NCBI GenBank assembly: GCA_024405115.1
Contig: JAKSPD010000001.1
Span: 118,728 to 182,727 of the forward strand
Length of the DNA: 64,000 nt
Reading direction: 5' to 3'
Source: Lachnospiraceae bacterium
GTDB lineage: Bacteria > Bacillota > Clostridia > Lachnospirales > Lachnospiraceae
Part shown: piece by piece, positions 53,259 to 61,536 of the stretch
Layout of the letters: the number at the start of each line of letters is the position of its first letter
Numbering within the stretch: the first letter of the stretch is position 1
Translations under genes and position numbers: made by a program
The notes under the pieces: model-generated
Database searches by the model: none
Told to the model about the DNA's origin: nothing
Seen by the model: the letters and a program-made list of their open reading frames with translations, nothing else

Positions 53259-53949
53259 TCTTGTATCCCACGCCCCAGACGGTGGTGATTATCTTGTCCT
53301 GGCGCTGGTCCTCTTTCATCTTGCCGCGAAGTCTCCTGATGTGCACCATGACGGTATTGTTAGCCTCATAGACTTTTTCGTTCCATACCTTCTCAAAGAT
53401 CTCATCGGTCGAGAACACTTTTCCGGGATTTGAGGCCAGAAGGAAAAGAATGTCGAACTCTATGGGAGTCAGCTTCACTTCCTCATCATCAACAAGCACC
53501 TTATGGTTCTCGCGGTTTATCAGCAGTCCCCTTATTGAGATCTCGCCGGATGCCGTTTCCTGCTGATTGTTGGGATTGAGCTGGGTGTAACGGCGCAGCT
53601 GGCTCTTGACCCTGGCCGTAAGTTCAAGCGGGCTGAAGGGCTTTGTGACATAATCGTCTGCACCGGTACCGAGACCCATGATCTTGTCAAGGTCTCCGCT
53701 CTTTGCGGTAAGCATGATGATCGGGATGTTTGACACCTCCCTGATCTTCCTGCACATCTCAATTCCGTCCATTCCGGGCATCATCACGTCAAGGAGCACA
53801 AGATGTATGTCCTCGTCATTGATGATTGAAAGTCCGTCCCTGGCGTTTGATGCCTTGAAAACTTTATAACCGTCACTTACAAGGTAAATTTCCACAAGGT
53901 CTGCAATTTCCTTCTCGTCGTCTACTATAAGTACATTGATTTCAGCCAT
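53248..53949 (-). CDS. OmpR-family response regulator
   Basis: The 233-residue regulator has a receiver domain with phosphorylatable Asp54 in LLLDVMMPG and a conserved Lys in MLTAKSG, and an OmpR/PhoB-type winged-helix DNA-binding domain (FDILFLLASNPGKVFS, NTVMVHIRRLRGKMK). It forms a pair with the downstream kinase. Its gene starts within the last codons of plsC, so it belongs to the envelope gene chain. Confidence 0.95.
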   Translation of the reverse strand: MAEINVLIVDDEKEIADLVEIYLVSDGYKVFKASNARDGLSIINDEDIHLVLLDVMMPGMDGIEMCRKIREVSNIPIIMLTAKSGDLDKIMGLGTGADDYVTKPFSPLELTARVKSQLRRYTQLNPNNQQETASGEISIRGLLINRENHKVLVDDEEVKLTPIEFDILFLLASNPGKVFSTDEIFEKVWNEKVYEANNTVMVHIRRLRGKMKEDQRQDKIITTVWGVGYKIEK

Positions 53950-54685
53950 TTTTTTCTCCTTCTTCAGCGAGGATCATGTCAACGATCCTGCCCCTTACAA
54001 GGGCACCGTAGTTTTTCTGTTCTTCCTGCGAAAGCGTTGCAGGGTCTATCGGTTTCCCAAAAATGAGTGTTACATCCGTTGCCTTCACAAACGGTCTGTG
54101 GTTTTCATAAATGTTTCTTGTATTGAGGAGTGCCACAGGCACACACTTGCATCCTGACCATGTGGAGATTTTTAGTGAACCCTCCTTAAACCTTAAGGGT
54201 TCCTCCATCTTTCCCTTGTTTCTGGTTCCTTCCGGATATATTACAACGCTCTTTCCTTCCTTTACGGTCCTTACCGCCTCCTCGATCGTCCTGTATCCCT
54301 TCTTTCGGCTCTTACGGTCCATCAGGAACGTTCCTATGAGCATTACCCACTGCCCTATAAGCGGAACATATGCAAGTTCCTTTTTGCCCACGTTTAAGAT
54401 GGGGCTCCGCATGTTGCAGAACGTGACCACAAAGTCAAAATACGAACGGTGGTTGGGTACATAGAGCACCGGCTCCCCTTCAGGAACGTTCTCACGTCCC
54501 TTCACGGTGACCTTCACACCGGCGAAAAACAGGATTCCCCTCATCAGGAAACGGACTATCTCCTGACACTGAATTTCTGATCTGTCCCTGTTTATAAGCC
54601 TGTATATGACTTCAAACAAAAACAGGGGCAGGGTCACGACAAGGAAAACCATGAACCAAAGGATTATTAAAATTAAACGCAGCAA
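53942..54685 (-). CDS. plsC: 1-acyl-sn-glycerol-3-phosphate acyltransferase
   Basis: PlsC makes phosphatidic acid from lysophosphatidic acid at the membrane. The 247-residue protein has one N-terminal helix, the catalytic NHRSYFDF (the NHX4D motif), a GNFLMDRKS-like substrate region (IGTFLMDRKS), and PEGTRNKG. It starts at a TTG preceded by GGAGGGG six bases away. It overlaps the response regulator gene by eight bases and follows the polysaccharide permease. Confidence 0.92.
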   Translation of the reverse strand: MLRLILIILWFMVFLVVTLPLFLFEVIYRLINRDRSEIQCQEIVRFLMRGILFFAGVKVTVKGRENVPEGEPVLYVPNHRSYFDFVVTFCNMRSPILNVGKKELAYVPLIGQWVMLIGTFLMDRKSRKKGYRTIEEAVRTVKEGKSVVIYPEGTRNKGKMEEPLRFKEGSLKISTWSGCKCVPVALLNTRNIYENHRPFVKATDVTLIFGKPIDPATLSQEEQKNYGALVRGRIVDMILAEEGEKNG

Positions 54686-54703
54686 TTATATCCCCTCCGG
54701 TAA

Positions 54704-55498
54704 TTAAAGCACGTCCGAAAAATGCGGACGAAGTTTCTTGAACACTTTCTCACCCACTATCAGCAGGCAGACCGTGAAGGCCCAGAAATAAATGGTGTTA
54801 AGAGGTCTTTCCCAAAAAAAGTTGCCTGTGAGCATACTGTCACGGTAACCTGCCACGATGTAATAGACAGGATTTATCTTAAACAGTATCGCCAGCTTCG
54901 GATGGTCGGCCGTGAACATGCCCTCCCAGTACATGATGGGGGCAAGCCACATCCCGAACTGAAGTATGATTCCTACTATGTTCTGCATGTCCTTAAAGAA
55001 GACATACACTGATGCCGTGATAAGTCCCAGTCCCAGTGACAGGAATGCCGTCGCGATGCTGTAATATGCGACGCCTATCCACGATACTGCAGGGAATCTT
55101 CCGGAAATGATGAACACGATTCCCATTATCACAAGGAAACATGCATGCACCATAAATGCCGAAACGACCTTTATCACTGGAAGAAGCTCAACAGGGAAGA
55201 CGACCTTCTTTACCAGGTAGCTGTACTCCTGCATGGATGATGTCTGCGTTGAAAGTGATTCACTGAAGAAGAACCACGGAACCAGTCCCGGGATGAGCCA
55301 TATGACGTAAGGCGTGTCCGGTACGGGCGGCTGCGACTTCATTCCAAGCTGGAAAATAAAGAAAAACACCAGCACTGTCACAACGGGCTGTATGAACATC
55401 CATACCACGCCAAAGTAAGACCCTGCAAAACGCTTTTTGAAATCAGCCTTTGAAAGGTCCCATATCATTTTTCTTTTTTCCCAGATTTCCTTAAGCAT
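54704..55498 (-). CDS. Polysaccharide/teichoic acid ABC exporter permease
   Basis: The 264-residue protein is of the Wzm/TagG/RfbA class: conserved cytoplasmic N terminus (LSKADFKKRFAGSYFG), six membrane helices and the ending NPVYYIVAGYRDSML region typical of the family. It exports lipid-linked glycans with a cognate ATPase (Wzt/TagH). No such ATPase is next to it (plsC follows), so the partner is elsewhere or the transporter is incomplete. It is in the dTDP-rhamnose/ligase gene group. Its ribosome site is weak. Confidence 0.9.
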   Translation of the reverse strand: MLKEIWEKRKMIWDLSKADFKKRFAGSYFGVVWMFIQPVVTVLVFFFIFQLGMKSQPPVPDTPYVIWLIPGLVPWFFFSESLSTQTSSMQEYSYLVKKVVFPVELLPVIKVVSAFMVHACFLVIMGIVFIISGRFPAVSWIGVAYYSIATAFLSLGLGLITASVYVFFKDMQNIVGIILQFGMWLAPIMYWEGMFTADHPKLAILFKINPVYYIVAGYRDSMLTGNFFWERPLNTIYFWAFTVCLLIVGEKVFKKLRPHFSDVL

Positions 55499-55503
55499 CG
55501 TGT

Positions 55504-56073
55504 TCAGAACCTGAATGCTTCCTTAAGGAAAGGCTGGACCTTATCCTTTTCGGAAAGAAGTATCTCCATGTCCCCGGTAACGGGCCAGTCCACCCCTATT
55601 TCAGGATCATTCCACCTTAAACCGCCCTCATCGCCCGGATGATAAAAATCCGTGCATTTATAAGCAAATGTCGCCTCTTCTGAAAGAACGAGGAAACCAT
55701 GTGCAAAGCCTTCAGGGATATAGAACTGCTTCATGTTCTCTCCTGAAAGACGCACACCGTACCAGATACCGAATGTCTCAGAATCCTTCCTCAGATCCAC
55801 TGCCACGTCAAAAACCTCACCTGAAAGCACCCTTACGAGCTTACCCTGCGGGTGTTCCTTCTGATAATGAAGTCCCCTTAAAACTCCCTTTGATGATTTT
55901 GACTGGTTGTCCTGGACAAACTCCATCGTAAGCCCAAGCTCTTCAAAATCACGCCTGTTATATGTTTCAACAAAATATCCCCTGTCATCCCTATGGACCG
56001 TGGGAACTATCTCATAAAGTCCCTTTATTGTTTTTCCATCCGTGCTGCACGGAACTTTTTTTACCTGTGCCAT
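55504..56073 (-). CDS. rfbC: dTDP-4-dehydrorhamnose 3,5-epimerase
   Basis: The 189-residue cupin enzyme makes dTDP-4-keto-L-rhamnose in dTDP-rhamnose synthesis. It has RGLHYQ (catalytic His), VDLRKDSETFG and the region GFAHGFLVLSEEATFAYKCTDFY with conserved GFAHGF. rfbA, rfbB and rfbD are not in this window. It serves the surface glycan operon. Confidence 0.95.
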   Translation of the reverse strand: MAQVKKVPCSTDGKTIKGLYEIVPTVHRDDRGYFVETYNRRDFEELGLTMEFVQDNQSKSSKGVLRGLHYQKEHPQGKLVRVLSGEVFDVAVDLRKDSETFGIWYGVRLSGENMKQFYIPEGFAHGFLVLSEEATFAYKCTDFYHPGDEGGLRWNDPEIGVDWPVTGDMEILLSEKDKVQPFLKEAFRF

Positions 56074-56088
56074 TACATCCTCCGGTCA

Positions 56089-58041
56089 TCACATGCAGTA
56101 CGGGAAAATCACCGTTTTCCATAACGTGAGGATCATTAATCCCACCAGCACTGCCATCATTAAATCATACCATATCCGTTCATCACTTACAAGCTTTGCC
56201 AGTTTTCCCTCAGGCAATTTTATGCCTGCTAAACGTATGGCACCGCCAAACAGTGAAAGGTATACAGGGAAAAGAACAGGGATAAAATACCTTCCCTGGA
56301 CTCCGGCTATTTCCGTGGCCCCCGGGCTTGTAAAGGATACGTACATGGCTGACCATATGAGAACTCCCGTACCGAAACACATGAAAAGTCCCCACAGCCT
56401 CTCCTTTGCCTTAATGGAGGCGTTTTCCCCCTGTACGGCAGCAGCCATCACAAACAGGATGAAGTATATGAACCAGTAGCCCCGGAATTCTGACGTGCCC
56501 GTCACGATATGTCCCATGAACGTAGTACAGTCAGGCCCTATAAGGCACTGCGGTATCCACCGGGCCATCTGTGAAAGCAATATTCCTGCAAACTTCATCG
56601 GATTTCCAAGGATGAATCCCATCTGGCTCATCTCGCTGACATCTGTGCTTCCCCTGGTATCCCCGGTATCGGCGGGAGCCACTATTGTGGGAATCACAAA
56701 CAGAAGCATTGTAAAGACAAACACCGAAATTACCGCACATGCGTAAATGACCCTCTGCTGCCTGTCCTTCAGCCTCCTGAAGGGAACCACCAGCGCGATG
56801 AGCATCAAAGGCGCATACACGGCTTTTGGAAGACATCCGAGGAACATGAAGAACAGCATGAAGAATGTGTCACGTATAAGCTTTCCGTCCTTCTCCGTCC
56901 CGTACATGACACGTAAAAGGAAAGACATTCCAAGCATCAGGCATCCCGTCACGAACGGGTCATATGAAACCGTGGATGCCATGAAGAGGTTCTGCGGCAG
57001 AAGCCCGATCACCGCCATGAGCATGTGTCCGCAGGGAAGTACCTTTAAAGACAGCCACATTAGAATTATGTAAACCGCAAGATTTGCAAGCCTGATCATC
57101 CTGAGTATCACCGGCCACGGAAGCGACAGCCCTTTTCCAACCTTCGCCGCCACCGCCATCGCAAGGTACGCAGGCACACGGTTCGCCATTACGTAAAACT
57201 GCGGTGCCCTTGCGCCTTCCTTGTAATCAGATTTATTGGAAAGCACGGTCTCGAATTCGATTATTTCCTCATAGGAACCCGGCTGTGCATCGGGATTGTT
57301 GTATTCCGTCACGGAAAGCTGGTTCATAAGTCCTTCGGAAACATGCAGTTCATTTGACGGGAAGCTTGCTATCTGCATTACCGCCTGCAGGTGTGTCTCC
57401 TCATCATTTCCCACCTTGTTCGCCGGCAGGCACAGGCACAGGCACACGCCAAAGCAGACAGATGCCGTAAGGAACATCTTTCTTATGACCACACCGGGTC
57501 CGATATCCTTTTTCCTGAAAAACGCCCAGACACAGTATATGGCCGCATATGCTGAAAGTGACGCAAATATGAATACAATGAAATTGAATGAAAAGCCGTT
57601 CTGGATCTTTATGTCGCTAACCGAAAATGCAGACCTGTCAGATGATTCTATGTCAACGGAGACAACGTTATTGCGGTCAATCCTTATTATCTCGTTTTTA
57701 ACGTAAACCGGGTTGACATCATTCATGGCATAGCTTACGGTCTCGCCGTTCTCATAGGTATTTACCCTTATGCTTAACGGAAGTACCCTGTCCTCCTTCG
57801 GATAGACCGCTATTGAAAGCTTATTAATATACCGGCCCACGGTATCAGCATCCTCGTCATTCATGATTATGCTGCATTTACCGGTGCCGGTAATGAGAAC
57901 TGTCTTTATGGCCTCTGATTCCTCATATGAGGCTTTTGCTGACATGTGAAGAAACGGTCCCATCTGTGAAAAGACCGCTGTAAGCGCACCCAGTATGAGG
58001 GCCGTTACCACCATCAGTATGGTATCAAGGTGTTTCTTCAT
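56089..58041 (-). CDS. DUF2142-type polytopic membrane protein
   Basis: A 650-residue protein with one N-terminal helix, an external domain (residues 35-150) and about nine to eleven further membrane helices. It matches DUF2142 in features such as NDEETHLQAVMQIA, STVSYDPFVTG, PKAVYAPL and GVQGRYFIPVLFP, the last resembling GT-C glycosyltransferases. A glycosyltransferase role in surface polymer synthesis is likely. It overlaps the ligase gene by 17 bases. Confidence 0.82.
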   Translation of the reverse strand: MKKHLDTILMVVTALILGALTAVFSQMGPFLHMSAKASYEESEAIKTVLITGTGKCSIIMNDEDADTVGRYINKLSIAVYPKEDRVLPLSIRVNTYENGETVSYAMNDVNPVYVKNEIIRIDRNNVVSVDIESSDRSAFSVSDIKIQNGFSFNFIVFIFASLSAYAAIYCVWAFFRKKDIGPGVVIRKMFLTASVCFGVCLCLCLPANKVGNDEETHLQAVMQIASFPSNELHVSEGLMNQLSVTEYNNPDAQPGSYEEIIEFETVLSNKSDYKEGARAPQFYVMANRVPAYLAMAVAAKVGKGLSLPWPVILRMIRLANLAVYIILMWLSLKVLPCGHMLMAVIGLLPQNLFMASTVSYDPFVTGCLMLGMSFLLRVMYGTEKDGKLIRDTFFMLFFMFLGCLPKAVYAPLMLIALVVPFRRLKDRQQRVIYACAVISVFVFTMLLFVIPTIVAPADTGDTRGSTDVSEMSQMGFILGNPMKFAGILLSQMARWIPQCLIGPDCTTFMGHIVTGTSEFRGYWFIYFILFVMAAAVQGENASIKAKERLWGLFMCFGTGVLIWSAMYVSFTSPGATEIAGVQGRYFIPVLFPVYLSLFGGAIRLAGIKLPEGKLAKLVSDERIWYDLMMAVLVGLMILTLWKTVIFPYCM

Positions 58042-59620
58042 CCTTCTCTCCGATAATCAGGGATAGTTCCATCAAAAGGAAGAAAAGCGGTGTTGTAAGC
58101 GGAACCGAAATGTTTATCACTGACGCAAACAGGTAAGCCGTTACGGCAACGGCACATGCACGGGACCAGGTGTTTTTCTTTAGTCCCCTGATTACTGCCG
58201 TCACAAACACGCCATAATAGGAAATGAATCCGAACAGTCCCGTCGTAAAGAGCATCTGTATGGGCTCACTGTGAGGAGAATCAAATACGGTGCCTGACCT
58301 TTCTATCATCTCGTAATAACAGTTTTCCGCCATGAAGATTGCATATGTCTCAGGTCCGGAACCGATAAGTTTCTTGAAAATGCTGAAGTCCTTAAAGAAT
58401 TCAAAAGTATTTCTCCATGCATATCCTCTGAAGGTGCCCCATGAATCATTAAACACAAGTATGTTTTCATAGGGTTTCCAGAATTCTGCGTGCCTGCCGC
58501 TGTTTGCATCCACAAATGCATAAATAACGGCTGCTAATACCGCGGTACAGATTATGCCCCAGAATACCCTTAAGCCCTTTACCTTTTTACTGATGTCATT
58601 CTTCCGGATAAGCCATAACAAAAGGGCAATCCCCGCAAATGCCGCCGCTATGATAAGGCAGTACTTTGTGTATTTGTTGGATATGGTAAGAAGAACTCCC
58701 CACATTACCTCCGGAAGCACCTCCGTGGCGGTCCAGGAGGCCGTTACAAGGCCGATTACCCAAAGGGACGCAAAGAACACCACCACTAAAACAAGATACC
58801 TTATAACGCCCTTTCTGTTCTCAGAAAGGAGGAACGGAAGAACGGCCATCGTGATTCCCACTGAAAGGACTGCATTGTCAGACTGGCCGGCCGCCATTGC
58901 CATGGTACTTACAGAAAAGCTTGCAAGGGCAAACCAGGGCTTCTCAAGCTTACATGAAAGGAAGGCCGACATGCCGAAATAGAGTGCGACGATTGCAGTG
59001 AAGGTATTAACGTTACCGATTGTGGATGTGAATATGAGCATTCCCCAGTAGTCGCCTGCATCTTCCCTCCAGCATAAGGGATCGACGCCCAGATAGTCGA
59101 TGACGCCCCATAAGGAAACAACAATGCCTGCCGCAAGCAGTATGTAAAGGTGTTTTTTATTAAACCTGTATGCCCTGGTCACCACAAAGTACCCGAGCGT
59201 TATCAGGATAAAGAAGAACATTCCCTGAAGTCTTCCCATGTTGCCCCAGAACGATTCGTACTTCCATTCTGAAAGACAGGTTGAAAGACCGCAGACCACA
59301 AGAAACGCCATCATGAACTTATCCGTAAGGGTGAGCCTTCCAAAAACCTTCCTGACTCCCACACCCTTAAATGCCCCCATGGCAATCCCTGCCAGATACA
59401 GGAAAAGAACGATTGCCGTTATGGCGGCAGTCGCATAAAAGAAGAAGTAATACTTGTCCTTAAGACAGTTATAATACTTGTCGGTTATAAAAAGCGGGAA
59501 TACGGCAAACATCAGGATGACATAACAGGAAGTGATCTTTGAAATCCCCCCCGTAAGTCCCTTCGCTATCTGTTCCCCGGTTCTCTCTTCCTTCTTTTTT
59601 GCGGATGCTTTCTTACTCAT
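58025..59620 (-). CDS. O-antigen ligase/polymerase-like membrane protein
   Basis: The 531-residue protein has about twelve membrane helices and features of the WaaL/Wzy family (Wzy_C-type region with SGPETYAIFMAENCYYEM and FDSPHSEPIQMLFTTGLFGF, placed after a long outside loop near residue 390). It probably polymerizes or ligates glycan units outside the membrane. The gene overlaps the upstream lipoprotein gene by eight bases and DUF2142 downstream by 17. Confidence 0.85.
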   Translation of the reverse strand: MSKKASAKKKEERTGEQIAKGLTGGISKITSCYVILMFAVFPLFITDKYYNCLKDKYYFFFYATAAITAIVLFLYLAGIAMGAFKGVGVRKVFGRLTLTDKFMMAFLVVCGLSTCLSEWKYESFWGNMGRLQGMFFFILITLGYFVVTRAYRFNKKHLYILLAAGIVVSLWGVIDYLGVDPLCWREDAGDYWGMLIFTSTIGNVNTFTAIVALYFGMSAFLSCKLEKPWFALASFSVSTMAMAAGQSDNAVLSVGITMAVLPFLLSENRKGVIRYLVLVVVFFASLWVIGLVTASWTATEVLPEVMWGVLLTISNKYTKYCLIIAAAFAGIALLLWLIRKNDISKKVKGLRVFWGIICTAVLAAVIYAFVDANSGRHAEFWKPYENILVFNDSWGTFRGYAWRNTFEFFKDFSIFKKLIGSGPETYAIFMAENCYYEMIERSGTVFDSPHSEPIQMLFTTGLFGFISYYGVFVTAVIRGLKKNTWSRACAVAVTAYLFASVINISVPLTTPLFFLLMELSLIIGEKDEETP

Positions 59621-60170
59621 TTTCGTTCCTTAAATAAATCTCAAGCGCTTTTTCCCATTCAGCCTCATATTTCTCGATATTCGGTGAAAACGGTATCTCA
59701 CCGCCTGCAGGTACATTCACTGACTCAATGGGTTCTGCCCCTTCAGCATCAGGAGTCACCGTGGCATTAAGTGAATACATGTCCCACAGTGTGCCGAACG
59801 TGGTCTCGTCAGCGTTACCGAAACGCTGATACTGGACAGACGCAGCGTCCGAAATATGTCTCATGCATGCGGCAAGGAAATTGTCAGCATCTTCCTTTGA
59901 TATGCCGTCAAGGCACTTTGCATTTATGTTTATGACCCTTGAACTGTTGTTGCCAGAAATGTCAACATCGGTTATGAAAGCGTAAGGCCCGGCTCCTTCA
60001 AACTCACCAAGCGTATCGTTATGAAGCTGGGTGAAGTCAAGCTCAACGGGACCTTCCTTGTCCTCTTCCATGACGGGATCAATGGCAATGTTAGTCCTCT
60101 CCGTCGGGACACATGCCGCAAGAACCGAAACCGCTAAAACAACAGTAAGGATCACTGAAAATTTCTTCAT
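59613..60170 (-). CDS. Lipoprotein leading the surface glycan operon
   Basis: The 185-residue protein has a clear lipobox, SVLAAC with Cys20, after a short signal. The mature part has no recognised domain but a conserved-looking segment DVDISGNNSSRVININAKCLDG. As the first gene from the promoter at 60205-60233, it may help assemble or localise the glycan machinery. Confidence 0.75.
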   Translation of the reverse strand: MKKFSVILTVVLAVSVLAACVPTERTNIAIDPVMEEDKEGPVELDFTQLHNDTLGEFEGAGPYAFITDVDISGNNSSRVININAKCLDGISKEDADNFLAACMRHISDAASVQYQRFGNADETTFGTLWDMYSLNATVTPDAEGAEPIESVNVPAGGEIPFSPNIEKYEAEWEKALEIYLRNENE

Positions 60171-60204
60171 TTATATTCCTCTTTTTTAATACATAGTCGC
60201 TTGT

Positions 60205-60233
60205 ATTTTAATTTAGATATCGGTAATTGTCAA
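60205..60233 (-). promoter_or_regulatory. Sigma-A promoter of the surface glycan operon
   Basis: TTGACA (60233-60228) and TAAAAT (60210-60205), 17-base spacing, minus strand, starting near 60198 upstream of the lipoprotein gene. It may serve every gene down to the ABC transporter at 47962. Confidence 0.75.
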
Positions 60234-60366
60234 TGAAAGTACGTTTTTTCAACATCTTGTATGTGCAAAACCGGCCTTTTGGAAAAACCGACAACCACAT
60301 TTTGAATATATTCTTAAAGTAAGTACAAAATATTGCATATTTTTTACGAAATTTTGACATTTTGTG

Positions 60367-60395
60367 TTGACATAACAATACATAGAAGGTATACT
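60367..60395 (+). promoter_or_regulatory. Strong sigma-A promoter of the small membrane protein
   Basis: TTGACA (60367-60372), 17 bases, TATACT (60390-60395). Transcription near 60402 gives a leader of about 70 bases with GAGGG before the ATG at 60472. AT-rich sequence upstream could act as an UP element. Confidence 0.8.
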
Positions 60396-60471
60396 ACATC
60401 TAGTTTAAAAAATTTCGGTTACATTTGAATTTTTTGACGATTAATGAAATTCTTTCGAAGAGGGTATAGAA

Positions 60472-60687
60472 ATGGGCACGCTTAGTATAGTAATGATGAT
60501 GGCTTTCATTGCAGGAGCCATTACAATCATCGTTTCCACAATAGGTCTTATTTCCGATCGCAGAAAGAGTCATGAGGCAAAGCTTGAACACAGAAGGCAG
60601 CATGTTTCTGAAAACATGGTCAGAACCGTAATGGGTTACAAGGCTCAGCAGGCTCAGGAAACCGGTCGCTATACCAGGCGCGCATAA
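60472..60687 (+). CDS. Small single-pass membrane protein
   Basis: I do not recognise a family for this 71-residue protein. Residues 4-28 are hydrophobic (one membrane helix), followed by a strongly basic and Gln-rich cytoplasmic tail (SDRRKSHEAKLEHRRQHVSE, then MGYKAQQAQETGRYTRRA). Such proteins often modulate membrane enzymes. It has a strong promoter, GAGGG seven bases before the ATG, and a terminator, so it is a real monocistronic gene and probably well expressed. Confidence 0.75.
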   Translation: MGTLSIVMMMAFIAGAITIIVSTIGLISDRRKSHEAKLEHRRQHVSENMVRTVMGYKAQQAQETGRYTRRA

Positions 60688-60719
60688 CAGATTTCAACAC
60701 ATACGTGTTTTTATATGAT

Positions 60720-60748
60720 CGGCGGTCCAGACGGACCGTCGGTTTTTA
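60720..60748 (+). terminator. Rho-independent terminator
   Basis: GGCGGTCC (60721-60728) and GGACCGTC (60733-60740), with one G-U pair, around AGAC, then GGTTTTTATT. It ends the small membrane protein transcript and may also work for coaX on the other strand. Confidence 0.82.
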
Positions 60749-60770
60749 TTTGTAAAAAGTCAGAATACAG

Positions 60771-61523
60771 TTACCTGTTCTCTTCGTACAGTCTGTAAAG
60801 TCCTTTCATTATGAGGGCATCATCCCTTATGACCCCGTGCCTTATATAAGGCTCACAGAATCTTGCCATTCCGCCGGTCAGGAGCAGGGTGCATTTTTCT
60901 CCCATTTCCTCTTCCATTCTTTCAGCTATGCCGTCAATCTGGGCAGCACTTCCGTAAATGATTCCGCTTCTCATGCATTCAACGGTGTTCAGTGAAATAA
61001 CTGAACCCGGCCTGTCAAACGAAATCTCCGGAAGAACGGCCGCGCCCTGCGAAAGCGCCTTTAATGAAGTCTTCATGCCGGGCAGGATCACGCCTCCACG
61101 GAATATGCAGTCTTCAGTAACCACCGTGATTGTGGTTGCCGTCCCAAGATTGGCCATGATGCACGGACCGCCGTAGAAGGCATGTGCAGCTTCACCGGCC
61201 GCTATGAGGTCAGCACCCACCCCGTCTGCAAATGTCACCTCCGACCTGAGCCTGTTTGAGACAATTATTGGACGTATTCCCAGCACCTTGTTTACCGCGG
61301 CTGAAAGTACTGCCGTAAGTGGCGGAACAACGGAAGAAAGAATGGCACCGCTGATGTCTGATGCCTTTACATTATAAAACTCAAGGACAAACATTATGTG
61401 CTCTGCATACTCAAGGCTTGTGCGGTCGTACTCAGTACTTATCCTTTCCTCGATGATGTTCTTTTCATCCTTCACAAGTCCGATCTTTATATTGGTATTG
61501 CCCATGTCTATGGCAAGAATCAT
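60771..61523 (-). CDS. coaX: Type III pantothenate kinase
   Basis: CoaX phosphorylates pantothenate in coenzyme A synthesis and is a type found in many bacteria that lack CoaA. The 250-residue ASKHA-fold protein has DMGNTNIKIG (phosphate loop) at its N terminus, GVGADLIAAGEAAHAF with the catalytic Asp, ANLGTATTITVV and the C-terminal LLTGGMARF. It is 13 bases after trxB, so likely co-transcribed. Confidence 0.95.
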   Translation of the reverse strand: MILAIDMGNTNIKIGLVKDEKNIIEERISTEYDRTSLEYAEHIMFVLEFYNVKASDISGAILSSVVPPLTAVLSAAVNKVLGIRPIIVSNRLRSEVTFADGVGADLIAAGEAAHAFYGGPCIMANLGTATTITVVTEDCIFRGGVILPGMKTSLKALSQGAAVLPEISFDRPGSVISLNTVECMRSGIIYGSAAQIDGIAERMEEEMGEKCTLLLTGGMARFCEPYIRHGVIRDDALIMKGLYRLYEENR

Positions 61524-61536
61524 CTTTTTACCCTCT

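Larger units (their letters stand above)
60171..60471. other. 301-bp intergenic region with two divergent promoters
   Basis: Contains the minus-strand promoter of the glycan operon (60205-60233) and the plus-strand promoter of the small membrane protein (60367-60395). The roughly 130 bases between them are AT-rich, with a short inverted repeat AAAATA/TATTTT near 60325-60345; I see no gene or RNA there. Confidence 0.6.

Noticed and set aside
60400..60603. A 67-codon minus-strand frame opposite the small membrane protein
   Set aside because: It overlaps the plus-strand promoter and coding region, has no promoter of its own and looks like a shadow frame.
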